Source: Isoetes taiwanensis (lineage: Eukaryota; Streptophyta; Lycopodiopsida; Isoetales; Isoetaceae). From it: a DNA stretch of 64,000 bases. Of the stretch, positions 25,036 to 35,470 are shown piece after piece. The notes under the pieces were generated by a model. The model saw only the letters and a list, made by a program, of their open reading frames with translations. It was not told the origin of the DNA and did no database searches. The DNA lies in the NCBI GenBank assembly GCA_021234155.1, contig JAJEKV010000015.1, positions 8,677,046 through 8,741,045 on the forward strand. The letters are read 5' to 3'. Made by a program: the position numbers and the translations under genes. Each line of letters opens with the position of its first letter. The first letter of the stretch is position 1.

Positions 25036-25356
25036 ATAATTGGTATTAGATTTGGTCCAGTCCGGCGTGTGAAGCGGTGGCGTTCAGTCTGCCTCTATAG
25101 TTACTCATTTACGTGCATATTCGGTTCTGTGGGACGGACGACTGCGATCGTCTTCAGGAGTTGGGTTGATCTGCTGCGGACGTCCATTTCTAAAAAGTAA
25201 AATCCTCACTAATGAATGGGGTATCCACTAAAGTGACAATTGTTTTTTTTTTTTAATTATTAAAGATTGAATGTAGTAAAAGTGGCAATTATTTTGATAC
25301 ACGACATTATATTGTGGAATCCTCCTCCATTTCTTTGTCCAACAATCTAACATTGG

Positions 25357-25611
25357 TCAATTGAGTAATGGACACCACCATTCTACCCGCACATAGTTGA
25401 AGTTAATATTACCTTCTTCTTTGCAAATATCAAAGATGGTGTACCCCAACCACACTGGATAGGTATCTAAATCTGCTGGCTTTACTACCACAAATTTGTG
25501 GCATTCCAAGTCAGTGGAAGCTTCATAAGCTTCCATGCCTAGAAACTTTGGCCTATTGTTCTTAGGACCAACATAGTGTTTGTTAGAAGGAGGAGGAGGA
25601 GCATAATGCTT
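25357..25611 (-). pseudogene. Unassigned transposon-like coding remnant
   Basis: On the minus strand an 84-codon open frame without a start codon reads through NRPKFLGMEAYEASTDLECH, then HKFVVVKPADLDTYPVWLGY and a Trp-Trp-Cys-Pro stretch, before a stop near 25,357. The pattern 'small domain with PVW.G...WWCP' suggests a folded adapter domain and looks like sequence evolving as protein. A second open stretch (GKPIIPPGQPKALKPIKEMK and KEGIQDYIKHW, about 25,770-25,900) lies upstream in another frame. Both probably belong to one decayed transposon ORF with the Helitron-like remnant to the right. I cannot name the domain. Confidence 0.35.
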
Positions 25612-26049
25612 ACACGAATGCTACTAACACTTGCCATCAACATCCTCAAAGACCTAAGGTCTTCCACCTAGTTTTAGGCAACCACCCTTCTTTCAATTCA
25701 TCATATCGAGGATGTGTCTATCTCCCCAACAAGGGTTAATTACCTTCTTCGATGGCTACTAAGGCACGGTTGGTGTCATCGGTTGGTTTGCCAATGCTTT
25801 ATGTAGTCCTGGATTCCTTCCTTAGTCAATCCCAATTGCTTCATTTCTTTAATAGGTTTTAGAGCTTTTGGTTGACCTGGAGGTATTATAGGCTTGCCAT
25901 TCACATCTCTACGTCATATTTCCTCCCCTCCTCTCCACTCCTCCTCTGAAGGTCTCATCTTCCATTGAAAGAAGTTGCTTCATACCCGTTTTTGGCTTGC
26001 AGATAGGTATTCCGAAGGAGAGACAAATTGATAATAAAGGTTCGTCTCT

Positions 26050-27049
26050 CAAAACCTCTGTTCATGGCTCTGCAAAAGAGGATTCTGGAATGTGTGGATT
26101 CTGGCTGTTTCTTTTTTTTGGATTATAAGTATACCTCTTAAAATTGCATGATGCCCTGTCTGACATCGGCATGGATATATTCTGCCGAAACCTCCAAAGC
26201 AATGGCAGCTGCACATTTCCATTAGCACATGCCCTGCACTTCTTTTTAACTGTGAGTTATGCTGTCCACTGCATAGCCCCACAATACAAACATCTATAAT
26301 CCATGTTACCGATGTCATGAGGAGAAGGTAAATTCCACGTCCATGCTATCTTGTTGAAATCGGTATTACCAGTAGGACGTTCTCTAGGACCAATAGGAGT
26401 GTTATGAGATGTCTTATCCCTTATTGTTATTGTTTGCTGCAAGAATGTTTGGTCATTCGTTTGTTCCTGTATTGTGGAAAATAATTGCATCCTAATATCA
26501 TTCACTTCTGATGTGATGATATGTGACCCATTTTCAGAAACTTGAACTGTTGTTTTTCCTGTGAACATGGTTGTTTGCAGACCTATTGTATTGAGTCATA
26601 CGGTAAGAGATTGCAGTGACGGGGTATCAGCCTTGCCAAAAGTTTCTGTTATGCCATGGTTTCTCGATTTTTTCCCCTGCCAAGCCTTGCTACAGACTCT
26701 CTATGTTTTTGGCCCCTGATAAACCTGTTTTTGGTTGCAAAACTCGAAGCCATCATTTTCGTCAGTAGCATTATCCGAATCTGTAGATCCCGAGGATTCA
26801 TTTGCGGCTTCCTTTTCTGGCTTCTTACCACTATTTTTGCTCTTATCAGAAGTTGCAGATTTAGCAGACCCTGATGCAGACCCAGCTCCATCATTTGCCT
26901 TTGTAGCGCCATCCGACCCATTTACTGATTCATTTTTCCTTGTCCTAGTTTCCCATGATTATCCAGATCAACTCTAGATGCCCCTGCAGATCCGTTGTTG
27001 AAGCTACAGTGCCGGATTTAGACCCATCGAATTTTTTAGGTTTTCCCAT
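26050..27049 (-). mobile_element. Helitron-like replicase N-terminal remnant
   Basis: Read on the minus strand from MGKPKKFDGSKSGTVAS at 27,049, a low-complexity Ser/Lys/Asp/Glu-rich stretch (KSKNSGKKPEKEAANESSGS) leads into SPHDIGNMDYRCLYCGAMQW (26,260-26,325) and, after a stop, KKKCRACANGNVQLPLL (about 26,200-26,255). The pairing of 'H.IG.MD..C..CGA..W' with 'C..C..G.V.LP.L' is the zinc-binding region found just before the Rep domain in Helitron and Helentron proteins. Several frame changes and stops show decay. The HUH nuclease and helicase parts were not found, and neither Helitron terminus was located. Confidence 0.6.
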
Positions 27050-27066
27050 CGCCTACGAAACCCAGG

Positions 27067-27101
27067 TGAGAGAGAGAGAGAGGGGGGGAGGGAGGGAGAG
27101 A
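27067..27101. repeat. (GA)n/(GGGA)n microsatellite
   Basis: A GAGAGAGAGAGAGAG run passes into GGGGGGGAGGGAGGGAGAG. It is a purine-only simple repeat. Confidence 0.95.
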
Positions 27102-27300
27102 CTTTGTATAAGCAACAATAAACTCATCAAGCATTACAAAGTTTGAATTCAAAAGAAAAGGTTGGATCATGGTTAAGCTGATACGCACAAATATGTAGCT
27201 ATAGACGTCGTTCTACGACATTTGCATCGTCGTTCTAAAATAAAGATCTAAATACTTTTGGTGGACTTTAACATATTAAACCAAACCACCAAACAAGACT

Positions 27301-27390
27301 TAACTACATCTTGGTATGTTGGTAAGGTCTTAGTTTTACTAGTAGGAGGTTGAGGGGTTCAAGTTCAAGAGCGAGATAAAAAGAAATTAA
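27301..27390 (+). mobile_element. tRNA-like SINE head (second type)
   Basis: An A-box-like TTGGTATGTTGGTAAGGTCT (27312-27331) and a B box GGTTCAAGTTC (27356-27366) are spaced as in a tRNA with a long variable arm. The anticodon arm does not pair well, and the acceptor stem is absent, so this is a SINE head or tRNA relic rather than a working tRNA gene. The body downstream does not match the 7.7/41.4 kb SINE. Confidence 0.45.
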
Positions 27391-28335
27391 GAATTTGTAC
27401 ATGACACTATGGACGTCATTTTACGACATTTACGATGAACTGTGATTTTAACTTGAAACAAGGTAAAATTTCCGCCGCTTATTTTCAAGCAAGCAAAGCT
27501 TTTGGAAGAGCAGAAACTTAATCACAATACCACACAGTTCTAAGCCTGGTTTTTTGACCAGATTAGCCACTTTTTCGCCGGATTAACCCTCTAGCTCATA
27601 TCGGATGGTTGGGGACTTTCCCCGTTACATGGCTGCAAGGCAGACACTTTAGAATTGCAAGGAAGGCTGCACTCGCATTTTGGCAAATGTACTAAAACCA
27701 TTGGCAATATGGTATTTGGGTTGCTAATTCTGACTGTTTATTAATGTCGTGAGCCGATGTGGCATTCCCCTCTAGTACAGAATGGTATTTGGGTCTACCA
27801 TTTTGCGCTTCCGATTTCTAGCCGATCTCTTCTTTTTGCAACCCTGTTCTTTGTTTTTCTATGTTTCTTTCAATAGGTCCATAGCTTGAATTTGGACAGG
27901 TTTTGAAGCTTGCCATGGCATCAGAACGTTTTAGTGAGATATTATGCCTCTGGCTGCGTCATATATGCTAGCGCTATTTTAAAAATCTCGTTAGAAAATA
28001 AAGAAAAATAGAGAACTGAACTACCAAAAACAATATTGCCAGGAAAAACAGAGGCTGCCAAAAGTTTGTCACAAGCAGCTCTTCTTCTACTTTGCCAGTT
28101 CTTCTACTGCTGTGGACCTAAACCAACACTTGAAGCAAAAGAAATTGATTAGGAGCGCCAAACCCAAAGCAATACCTGAAAAAAATTTGAAGCAAGAAAA
28201 AAATTGGACTGCGAAGCAAAAACCCTTTGATTTGCTGCACAAAAATCGCTGAGCAAGGGGCTGCCATAGCAAGACTACAACGCAACAATGCCATAGCGGA
28301 GGAAATAGCCCCCTACGTTGAATTAGCTCCCCAAA
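27391..28335. other. Intergenic DNA, no gene recognised
   Basis: There is no recognisable gene. The sequence leads into the foldback at 28,336. Confidence 0.35.
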
Positions 28336-28441
28336 TACCATATTGTGGCTTAAGGCATCTTGGGATGGCATTCCGCATGGCCCAGACCCCACCGGTCCAC
28401 GCAGAATGCCATCCCAAGTGCCTTGAAGCCATACGATACCG
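28336..28441. ncRNA. miRNA-precursor-like foldback
   Basis: Two 45-base arms, 28336-28380 and 28397-28441, are complementary over most of their length, around a 16-base loop (28381-28396). The core GGGATGGCATTC pairs perfectly, flanked by CTT/AAG and GGCTT/AAGCC pairing with two one-base bulges and a few wobble or mismatched positions. Length, loop size and the imperfect but dense pairing are right for a plant MIRNA hairpin or a young inverted duplication. I do not recognise the 21-mers as a known conserved miRNA. A foldback MITE is the alternative. No flanking target duplication was noticed. Confidence 0.35.
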
Positions 28442-28883
28442 TGACTATACAATACACTTAGTGTGGGGTATTTTTGAAATATTTGCAAACTTGGAGAGCA
28501 TATTTAGAATTCTCCTAATTATATATTCGACCCTTGGAATCGAGGGCGTAGAAAACTTATAAACGAAGACAGTACGACAGGGGGCAGCTATGGATCCAAC
28601 GGAGCTTTGCTCCACCGCTATGTTGAATGTAAATTCCCAGTACATTTTTTGGATTGACGTACTTTTTTCACAGCCTTACTTCCCGTAACTATGCATATAA
28701 CATCATGCAGCAGCATAACAATTATACAGATAGTTTAGCCTTACTTCCCGTGTCTATGCATATTATACCATGCAGCAATATCTATCGTACATAACAATCA
28801 TACAAATGTGCTTAGCCTCTATAAAAATTAGGAGATCTTTTTTGGAAGTGATCATATCGTGAAATTTCGCATCATTTTATTGT

Positions 28884-31236
28884 GAACAGCACAAGCAATG
28901 GGATGGCACAATCAGCTCTCAAAATTTCAAGTTAGCAGCTTTTTATTTGATGAAAGCATGGGAGGCTTGCTGTGATGTAAATATTCCTTTGTGGCGATGG
29001 GAAAATTCAAAAGGCATTTCACCAGATTCAGTAAGTAATTATTCACTTTTCCATCCCTCTCAAATTGGAGTCTCATAATGCCTCATTCTCAGGTTGGAGG
29101 CTATCTTGTTCTGGAGGAAGTGGCTGTTGCAAGTAAGAGAAAGGCAGGATAATATGAGCTTTTAATGCTTACTGCATATATAAGACAGAAACTTTTATAG
29201 ATATTTCTAACTTCCATATACTTATCTAGGTAGACGATACGTATCATGTGAATTGTGATATTGAACTCGAAGATGCAGCTACGGCGAGTTCTTTCCCTTG
29301 GTTCTTTTTGTATAGAATACTAATTTCAAGTAAACACAAATTCTGGATGGCCATTTTGAATATGTAGAGATTTGAACATACCAATAGAACAATGCCACTT
29401 ATGACGCATGGTTGGACTATATAACATTGATGGCTTTTGTTCTGTAATAACTTCCACAAGTTTTAAAAAACATAATAGAATTAAGTAGGAAGGGTTAAGT
29501 GCTTATTGCGTGTGGCAATATGATGGATATGTTCTATAGACAAAAGTTTGCACTGTTTGACAGAACACCTGCCACATTTCTTGAGCAAGAAACCAGACTT
29601 GATTGTGGATATGTGCAAGATGCATTACATGCACCAGTGATGGCAAGAAAGTGAGGCTCTAACCAATGAAATTATCAATCCTTGATCTTTACTACCTTGC
29701 TTACTCGTTATTGGTAGCTTATTTAGTATAACACTGACGATTATAGCTGGATCTGATGTTTGTCTTAGCTGACTTAGCTAACTAAATTGCTGGTTATTGA
29801 TCAATTTAAAGCTCGTCTTTTCAGGACCGTTTGTATTTCTGTAAACAAGTTGTAAAGGTTACTTATGCCTTTGCAGAGCCTCCCCTCCTTGAATCCACGC
29901 ATAGAAATTTCACATGGTGGCTAAGTAGACATGCACATGTCTTTCTTCTGTGTTCTTGTGTGACATTGTTGTACTCCATTGTTTATTTGGTGTTGGGTAA
30001 ACTGCTTTGGATGCAGATGGGTGAAGTTGCGACCGACTGCCAGTATCATCTATACACATATCATCTCCTCTATAGTGAATCATATAAAGTTCCATTGCTC
30101 TTTTTCATTGGCTATTCTTCAGGTATTAACTAGTGAGGCATTAAGAGAATTTACCCTTTAACTATCATCTCTATAGTGAATCCTATAAAGTTCCATTGCT
30201 CGTTCTCACTGGCTATTTTTCATATTGTGAGGCATTAAGAGGATTTACCCTTCCTAACTATGTGAGCTTCAACAGATGGAAGAAGATTAGATTTGGAGGA
30301 CATAGAAAGTGATCTCCCGGAATCGTCACGCCATGTTATTGACAAGTCCAAATGGACATTTCTTTCACAAGAAGTGAGGAAAATATTGCTTTTTAAACTT
30401 ATTTTTGCTTTGAATAGTACAAGGCTTCCTTTTAGGCTTTCTAGTCTCATTTTCTACACAAGATGTTAAGGATTGATAGTTTTCAAATTGCTAATGCCTG
30501 TGCATTCTGGTTGCACCTCGACCAACTTTTTAATCCTCAACTTTGTACCCTGGGTATTGGTTAAAAAATTTCATTTGCATGTTACTGTGAAGCAGACAAT
30601 TTCACGACACGAAAGAGCAGGCTTTATAACTTGATCTGCATGTCTGATTAAGACTCAAAGTGGGCCTAGTAGAGTCTCTTGTTTGCAGCTTAGCCAAGTA
30701 TTTTTTCTTCATGCCCTAGTCCTGTTTTAATTAAAAGATAACATTTGCATGCTACTATGAAGCAGACAATTCCATGAAAGAAAGAGGTTTTACTAATAAC
30801 TTGAGCTGCATAATAACTTTTGCTATTGAATTTGAGATTGATAGTTAAAGGAAGCATTCTAGAATCTATTCATTTCAAATGCTTCTAATGTATCTGGTTC
30901 ACAGTCATGGTTCACAGTCATCATCTGTTCTGTTGACAGGACCATCCCTACCTTCAGAAGCCATGGTTCCTCTTACATCCCTGCGGTACTTCTGAGCTAA
31001 TGAAACTAATTTTATCGACATGGCTTCTTGGTTCAAGTGCTTCTAATGAGGAAGAAGGCAGACGATTTTGCGTCATGGGAATGAATATCGATTGTGGCCA
31101 TGATGCCAAGGAAGTAATTATGCAACGGTATTTGCTAACATGGCTGTCAGTCTCTGGCCCACCTGTTGGGTTGGGTCTAGATTCGAGGGCATTGAAAAGA
31201 ATGTGGTGTTATAAACAGATTCACAACATAATTTAG
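28884..31236 (+). CDS. ATG10: Autophagy E2-like enzyme ATG10
   Basis: Plus-strand exons encode ATG10, which transfers ATG12 to ATG5 in autophagosome formation. Exon 28884-29030 contains QWDGTISSQNFKLAAFYLMK and PLWRWENSKG. Exon 29093-29132 reads GGYLVLEEVAVA. Exon 29234-29287 reads TYHVNCDIELEDAATA. Exon 30017-30122 reads YHLLYSESYKVPLLFFIGYS. Exon 30276-30373 reads DGRRLDLEDIESDLPESSRH then SKWTFLSQE. Exon 30940-31236 reads HPYLQKPWFLLHPCGTSELM and LLTWLSVSGPPVGLGL, then a stop. The catalytic cysteine is in HPCGT (30982-30984). Junctions 30122/30276 and 30373/30940 keep phase. The start codon was not found: no ATG is in frame with the first exon before the stop at 28,860, so a 5' exon is missing or lies further left. 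The phase between 29287 and 30017 needs one more small exon or another donor. Confidence 0.82.
30053..30254 (+). repeat. Tandem duplication overlapping ATG10 exon and intron
   Basis: The segment from TATCATCTCCTCTATAGTGAA (30,053 on) through the splice donor to TTACCCTTT (30,160) is repeated with divergence at about 30,162-30,254. It carries part of the YHLLYSESYKVPLLF coding sequence. The copied donor has decayed (TTTTTCATATTG instead of TTCTTCAGGTATT), so the second copy now lies in the intron. Confidence 0.8.
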
Positions 31237-31239
31237 TTT

Positions 31240-31747
31240 GTTGATTTACTGCAAGCATCAAATTTCAATCATAATTTTTGAATATTGCCTCTTATCTTAA
31301 CATATATAATTATTGGAGGTCGATGCTATCATCGCGACACGTTAGGTTTTTTCGTGCGCAACACTTCTATTGTATTTTTTTTTACACGTTGCAGTATTGT
31401 ATTAGGTAAAGCAAAAATTTGCTGGCTATGGCGTCCGACGATGCGGCATCGGCGCTCAAATTTGCTGGCTATGGCATCCGACCATCGGCAGCTCAAATGT
31501 CTGTAGGCTTTTTTGTTTAAATCTGGCAAGCAGATTTGAGCTCTTTGATTAAATGGTGCAGGATCTCCAGTTTCACCTGATGCTGGAGATTTGAGCAGAA
31601 GAGGGGGCAAACGGCACATGAGTAAGGGAGCCCTAGCCACCATTACTCTATGTGCTGCCTGGTTGGAAAGAGGCCTTCTGCTATAGAATTAGGAGTAGCA
31701 GAGCCATAGCAAGTAGTAGCCATATTCGAATTGTGCATATCTGATCT
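31240..31747. other. Intergenic DNA with short tandem duplication
   Basis: A 43-base unit with AAATTTGCTGGCTATGGC is repeated at about 31,415-31,500. Nothing else is recognisable. Confidence 0.5.
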
Positions 31748-33090
31748 GTGCATAGGAGATTCAATATCATTAATGACAATAGTTTTGTGAGATATCTGTG
31801 GGTTGCTAAAATAGATACAAATCCAAACAAAACAGTTGTGAATCCAGTGGGCAAATGTGATGCTTCAGATGCATGTGGAAATTATGGAATTTGCTCTGAA
31901 GCCGGATGTGGTTGCCCTGATAAATTTGTTCAAATATCTACGGGGTGTAAAGCTGGCACTGGCTATATTGATTAATTTCTTGAGATGATGAGTTTTACCT
32001 ACATAAATGGTAATGGTACATATCCATTTACATATGTCAGCAATTCTTGGGCTTGTAAGAATTTGTGCTGCCTTTTTCATTGCAACAGGCAAATGTGTGT
32101 TGATGTTTACAGAAGTTGGTAGTCTAAGAAATACTTCCAATCCGAATGATGTTGCTTACCTTAGAGTTATTTTCAATACGCATCACGAAACATCACAAAA
32201 GTCTTCCCTCTCTGGAAAGGTCTTAGCAGGGATCATTGTTGGATCAATATTGTTTATTATCTGTGTTATTACCTTAGCATGGTATCCTTGGTTCCCATAT
32301 GAGGTCCATATTGTATGCAACAGACAGAGCTGTGGTAATGGAAAAGAAAAAGACAAGGATATTAAGGCAAATGCAGACCTTGGAATAGGAGCGACTGAAA
32401 ACAATGAAGACTTTCATGATGAAGGATTGGCAGTTAAGTATGCTGGTCAGGCTGAGGATATTGGAAGGCAGGATTCTCAGAAAGTTACATTAGGTCCAAA
32501 AGTTTATTCTTATGCTGATATACTAGAGATGACAAAAAATTTTGAACATAGAATTGGAGAAGGGGGATTTGCTGATGTATACAGAGGGTGGACGAAGGAA
32601 GGATCTGATTCAGCTGTCAAAATGCTCAAGCCTACTAAACAGACAGAGCGGGAGTTTATTCGTGAAATTTCTGTTTTATCCATGATGCACCATCGGAACC
32701 TTGTTGAGTTTGTAGGCTACTGCAATGAAAATTTTCACAGAATTTTAATTTATGAATTTATGGTGAATGGCTCACTAGACAAGTGGATCTTCAACAGCTT
32801 AAGCCACCCTGTAACCTGGGAGCAGAGATTCAATATCATTATTGGAGTTGCAACTAGCACCCTCTGAACGCCCTTGCATGTCTGCAATTTCTCAAATGTT
32901 GCAAGGAATAGTACCACTGCAGCATATGTCTCTTGCTCAGGAACAAATGCTGAAAGAATGCTTTAACTCCAAACGACCTGTATCCACTAGTTCGATTAGC
33001 ATGAGCACCAGATCTTCTTCTAGTGTTCCTGAGACTTCGACTAGGACCATCAATGATGAAGATACTTTCTCTTCCTTACAGGGAAGGTAG
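31748..33090 (+). pseudogene. G-type lectin S-receptor-like kinase with catalytic lobe deleted
   Basis: The sequence retains, in order, an EGF-like module (CDASDACGNYGICSEAGCGC, 31,857-31,916) and a PAN-like region in broken frames (SWACKNLC, GKCVLMFTEVGSL). A transmembrane segment (VLAGIIVGSILFIICVITLA, about 32,220-32,280) follows. The kinase N-lobe has the glycine loop IGEGGFADVYRG, the ATP lysine in AVKML and MMHHRNLVEFVGYC. At about 32,850 the frame IIIGVATSTL ends. Another frame continues straight into LAPSERPCMSAISQMLQG, the last kinase subdomain, then a Ser/Thr-rich tail to 33,090. Subdomains VIb-X, including HRD, DFG and APE, are missing, so it cannot be an active kinase. The extracellular lectin domain was not found. 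S-domain receptor kinases sense external ligands in plants; this copy is dead or at best a decoy. Confidence 0.85.
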
Positions 33091-33847
33091 GTCATTCATA
33101 TTCTGCATGATATTAATGTTCATATGTTTACTGATGCAATTGCACAGTTAAAATCATGTTAGATAAGTAAGCATATCTTCATGGTATGCCCAGGCCTGGC
33201 ATGTGCTTCCCTAGTATATGGTTCTCTCAAACTTTAATGTCTCATTCTATTTATTTTTTATCATAATGGCTGACCGTGATATGAAGACAATGCAGACGTG
33301 TTAAATACCATGGAGTCTTTCACAAAAAGTCTAGTTGTTCTCGGTAAATATTCTTCCATAGCAGGGCTTCTTAACTTATCAGTCATAGTTACAGACCTGA
33401 ACGTTTCAAACTTCCTGTAAAAGAAGGAAACACGCCTTTGTTTATACGTTGATACCCTAAATTTTGAGAGTTCGCAGGAGACTATATGTTACATTGGCTC
33501 GCTGGAGGTTTCCAGACTCCAATCTGCATGGGTTTTGGACTTAGTATCCCACACACTGCTCCTCCATTTATAGAAATGAGATCTAGATATTATGGTTATT
33601 TTAGAAGCATATAGTGAAGTCGCTGAAAAATTGAGGAAGAAACAATCAGCAAAGCATGTCCAAGCAAATCTTCTAGCTATTACATGGTGACCCACTCTTT
33701 GATTTCTGTGTGAGAGTTTCATTTTAGCAGCCTCCACAGATTCTCATTTTCTTCTTATAAGTTACATCAAACTGGTTTGTATGTCATTGTGAGATATATG
33801 TGGTTTAATAGACCCTCATTCCTTTCTCTTCTGCTATACATGACTAG
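33091..33847. other. Intergenic DNA between kinase remnant and NFU fragment
   Basis: No gene is recognised here. The expected upstream NFU exons (plastid transit peptide, start of the NifU domain) were not found. Confidence 0.35.
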
Positions 33848-34233
33848 GTGCTTGTGGAGCCCAGGCTCAACTTCTACAATGAAGTTGGGAATAGAGAGGG
33901 TTATTAGAGAAAAGTTTGGAGATGCTGTTCTGGATGTGGTTGATGCAGACAAAGGACATGCTATCGTGAATGTCGCAGTAAGTATATATGTGAATGTGAT
34001 GTTGGTAGTTTTGTGCCTTACTGCTGTTTGCCTTCTTCCAGGCTATCAATTATCATCTAGATATGTTACGGCCTGCGATTCAAAACTATGGTGGTGCAGT
34101 TGATGTTGTTGGTGTTGACACTGCTACTAGAGAATGCCAGGTCAAATACAAGGGCCTGACACCTGGAATTCAAGCCGCTATAAAAGACAGGTTTCCTGAT
34201 ATTGCTAAGGTGGTGATATTGAGTTATGACTGA
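33848..34233 (+). pseudogene. Plastid-type NFU iron-sulfur scaffold, 3' exon fragment
   Basis: Exon 33848-33977 reads STSTMKLGIERVIREKFGDA, then VVDADKG. After a GT-AG intron, exon 34042-34233 reads AINYHLDMLRPAIQNYGGAV, then VKYKGLTPGIQAAIKDRFPD and a stop. This is the end of the NifU domain plus the second, degenerate NifU domain of plant plastid NFU proteins, which deliver Fe-S clusters to photosystem I and other acceptors. The CxxC cluster-binding site should precede PGSTSTM. Here the in-frame reading is CLWS, and the other frame supplies GACGA, consistent with a deletion of about four bases that removes the second cysteine. No start or 5' exons were found, so this is most likely a non-functional fragment. 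Confidence 0.8.
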
Positions 34234-35261
34234 CATGAGAGGGGTTTACAGGTTTACTGCAACCTAAAATGTTCACCATGTACATTTGTATTAAAAAAAC
34301 AAAAAAAGTGAAGCATCGAGATCGATTTGTATGTCAAGTCACAGTTCTCTGCATTCTTTTCACATAATTTTTACAAATGACATATCCAAATATATTGTCT
34401 TTATCAATGTCCTGACGCTTCCTACAAATTTATGGTGAGCTCACCAAAGTTAGAATTTGTAGAATGAAATGGGCTAAATTGCACTTTATTCTACTATTCT
34501 CTATGCGAGCTCAACTCCAAACTATGGTGTAGAGTTGTCTTGAGCTTCATTTTCTTAGGCATATCACCAGCACAGTTGGAGCAAAGAAGTCACACCCAAG
34601 TAATACAAATACCAATTATGTGTCGATGGAGTACGTCAAATTTTGATTCTTCTCTATGGATGTTAAAGAGTTATTGGAAAAAACCTATGGTTTCCGTTTC
34701 TCAAGGAAAAAAAAGTTCCTATTGAAAATTCTTGATTTCAACAAGTAGATTGCAAAGGTTCCCCAGAATTTGTCGCTCACGAAGGAGCATCCGCTTAACT
34801 AATTTGGAATAAAAAATAGAATGCCATTATTGGATAAAATTAGACACCACATTTTGGTATATACTAGCATAAACAGCATTTCAATTTAATTCAATTCATC
34901 AATGAAAAAAGCTAAAATTTGTAAGATTAGGTAGCATAAAAAACCTGTTTATTGTACTCTTCAATTTAGTTCAATTTATCAATGAAGAAAGCTAAAATTT
35001 GTATTTATCTCTAAACTTGCAAATCAACCATGCAATATATTTTTAACATTCAAAGTCTATATGCACAAGGCTTGGCACACATGAGTTAAGGGGACAATGC
35101 AAAAAGCTTAAGCCAAGAATGATTAGGAGCAAGGTGGTGTTAAGGGGAAGATGTGAAAAGTTTAAGCTAAGAATAATTACATAATTTTGATTATCATCCA
35201 TGTTCAAGACATTTTTGCTACAACATCTGGAGGATATGAGGTAATTTCGGGCACCATGTTG
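34234..35261. other. AT-rich intergenic DNA with local duplications
   Basis: About 50 bases around TCAATGAARAAAGCTAAAATTTG are repeated near 34,885-34,925 and 34,970-35,005. A segment with GTTAAGGGGA and AAGCTAAGAATRATTA is repeated near 35,085-35,125 and 35,138-35,180. No gene is recognised. Confidence 0.5.
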
Positions 35262-35328
35262 TCCTTGATGCAAAACAAATGGCAAAAGTGCAGGTTCAAC
35301 TCCTGCACGTTCTTTTGCATCGCAAGGA
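35262..35328. other. Hairpin enclosing a tRNA T-arm-like stem
   Basis: Outer arms TCCTTG.GATGCAAAA and TTTTGCATCGCAAGGA are complementary and enclose a perfect T-arm TGCAGGTTCAACTCCTGCA (35289-35307, loop TTCAACT). A matching acceptor stem, D arm or anticodon arm could not be built upstream, so I do not call a tRNA gene. It may be a tRNA-derived SINE head or relic. Confidence 0.4.
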
Positions 35329-35470
35329 TGTCCAGAATTGAGATCTATTCGACTTAGCACAAAACTTCTTTTCTTGGGCGGGTTGGAAGAGAAATGTTGG
35401 CCCACAAGGTAAGCCGCGCGATAAATTTCTTGTATATGTAATTGTTCCCTCTATTTTCACAATATAAGAT

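Noticed and set aside
28087-28488. 133-codon minus open frame
   Set aside because: It overlaps the foldback hairpin, has no domain and no splice or start support; it looks like a chance frame.
35289-35307. tRNA gene suggested by a perfect T-arm
   Set aside because: No complementary acceptor strand, D arm or anticodon arm could be placed at tRNA spacing upstream, so only a hairpin is reported.
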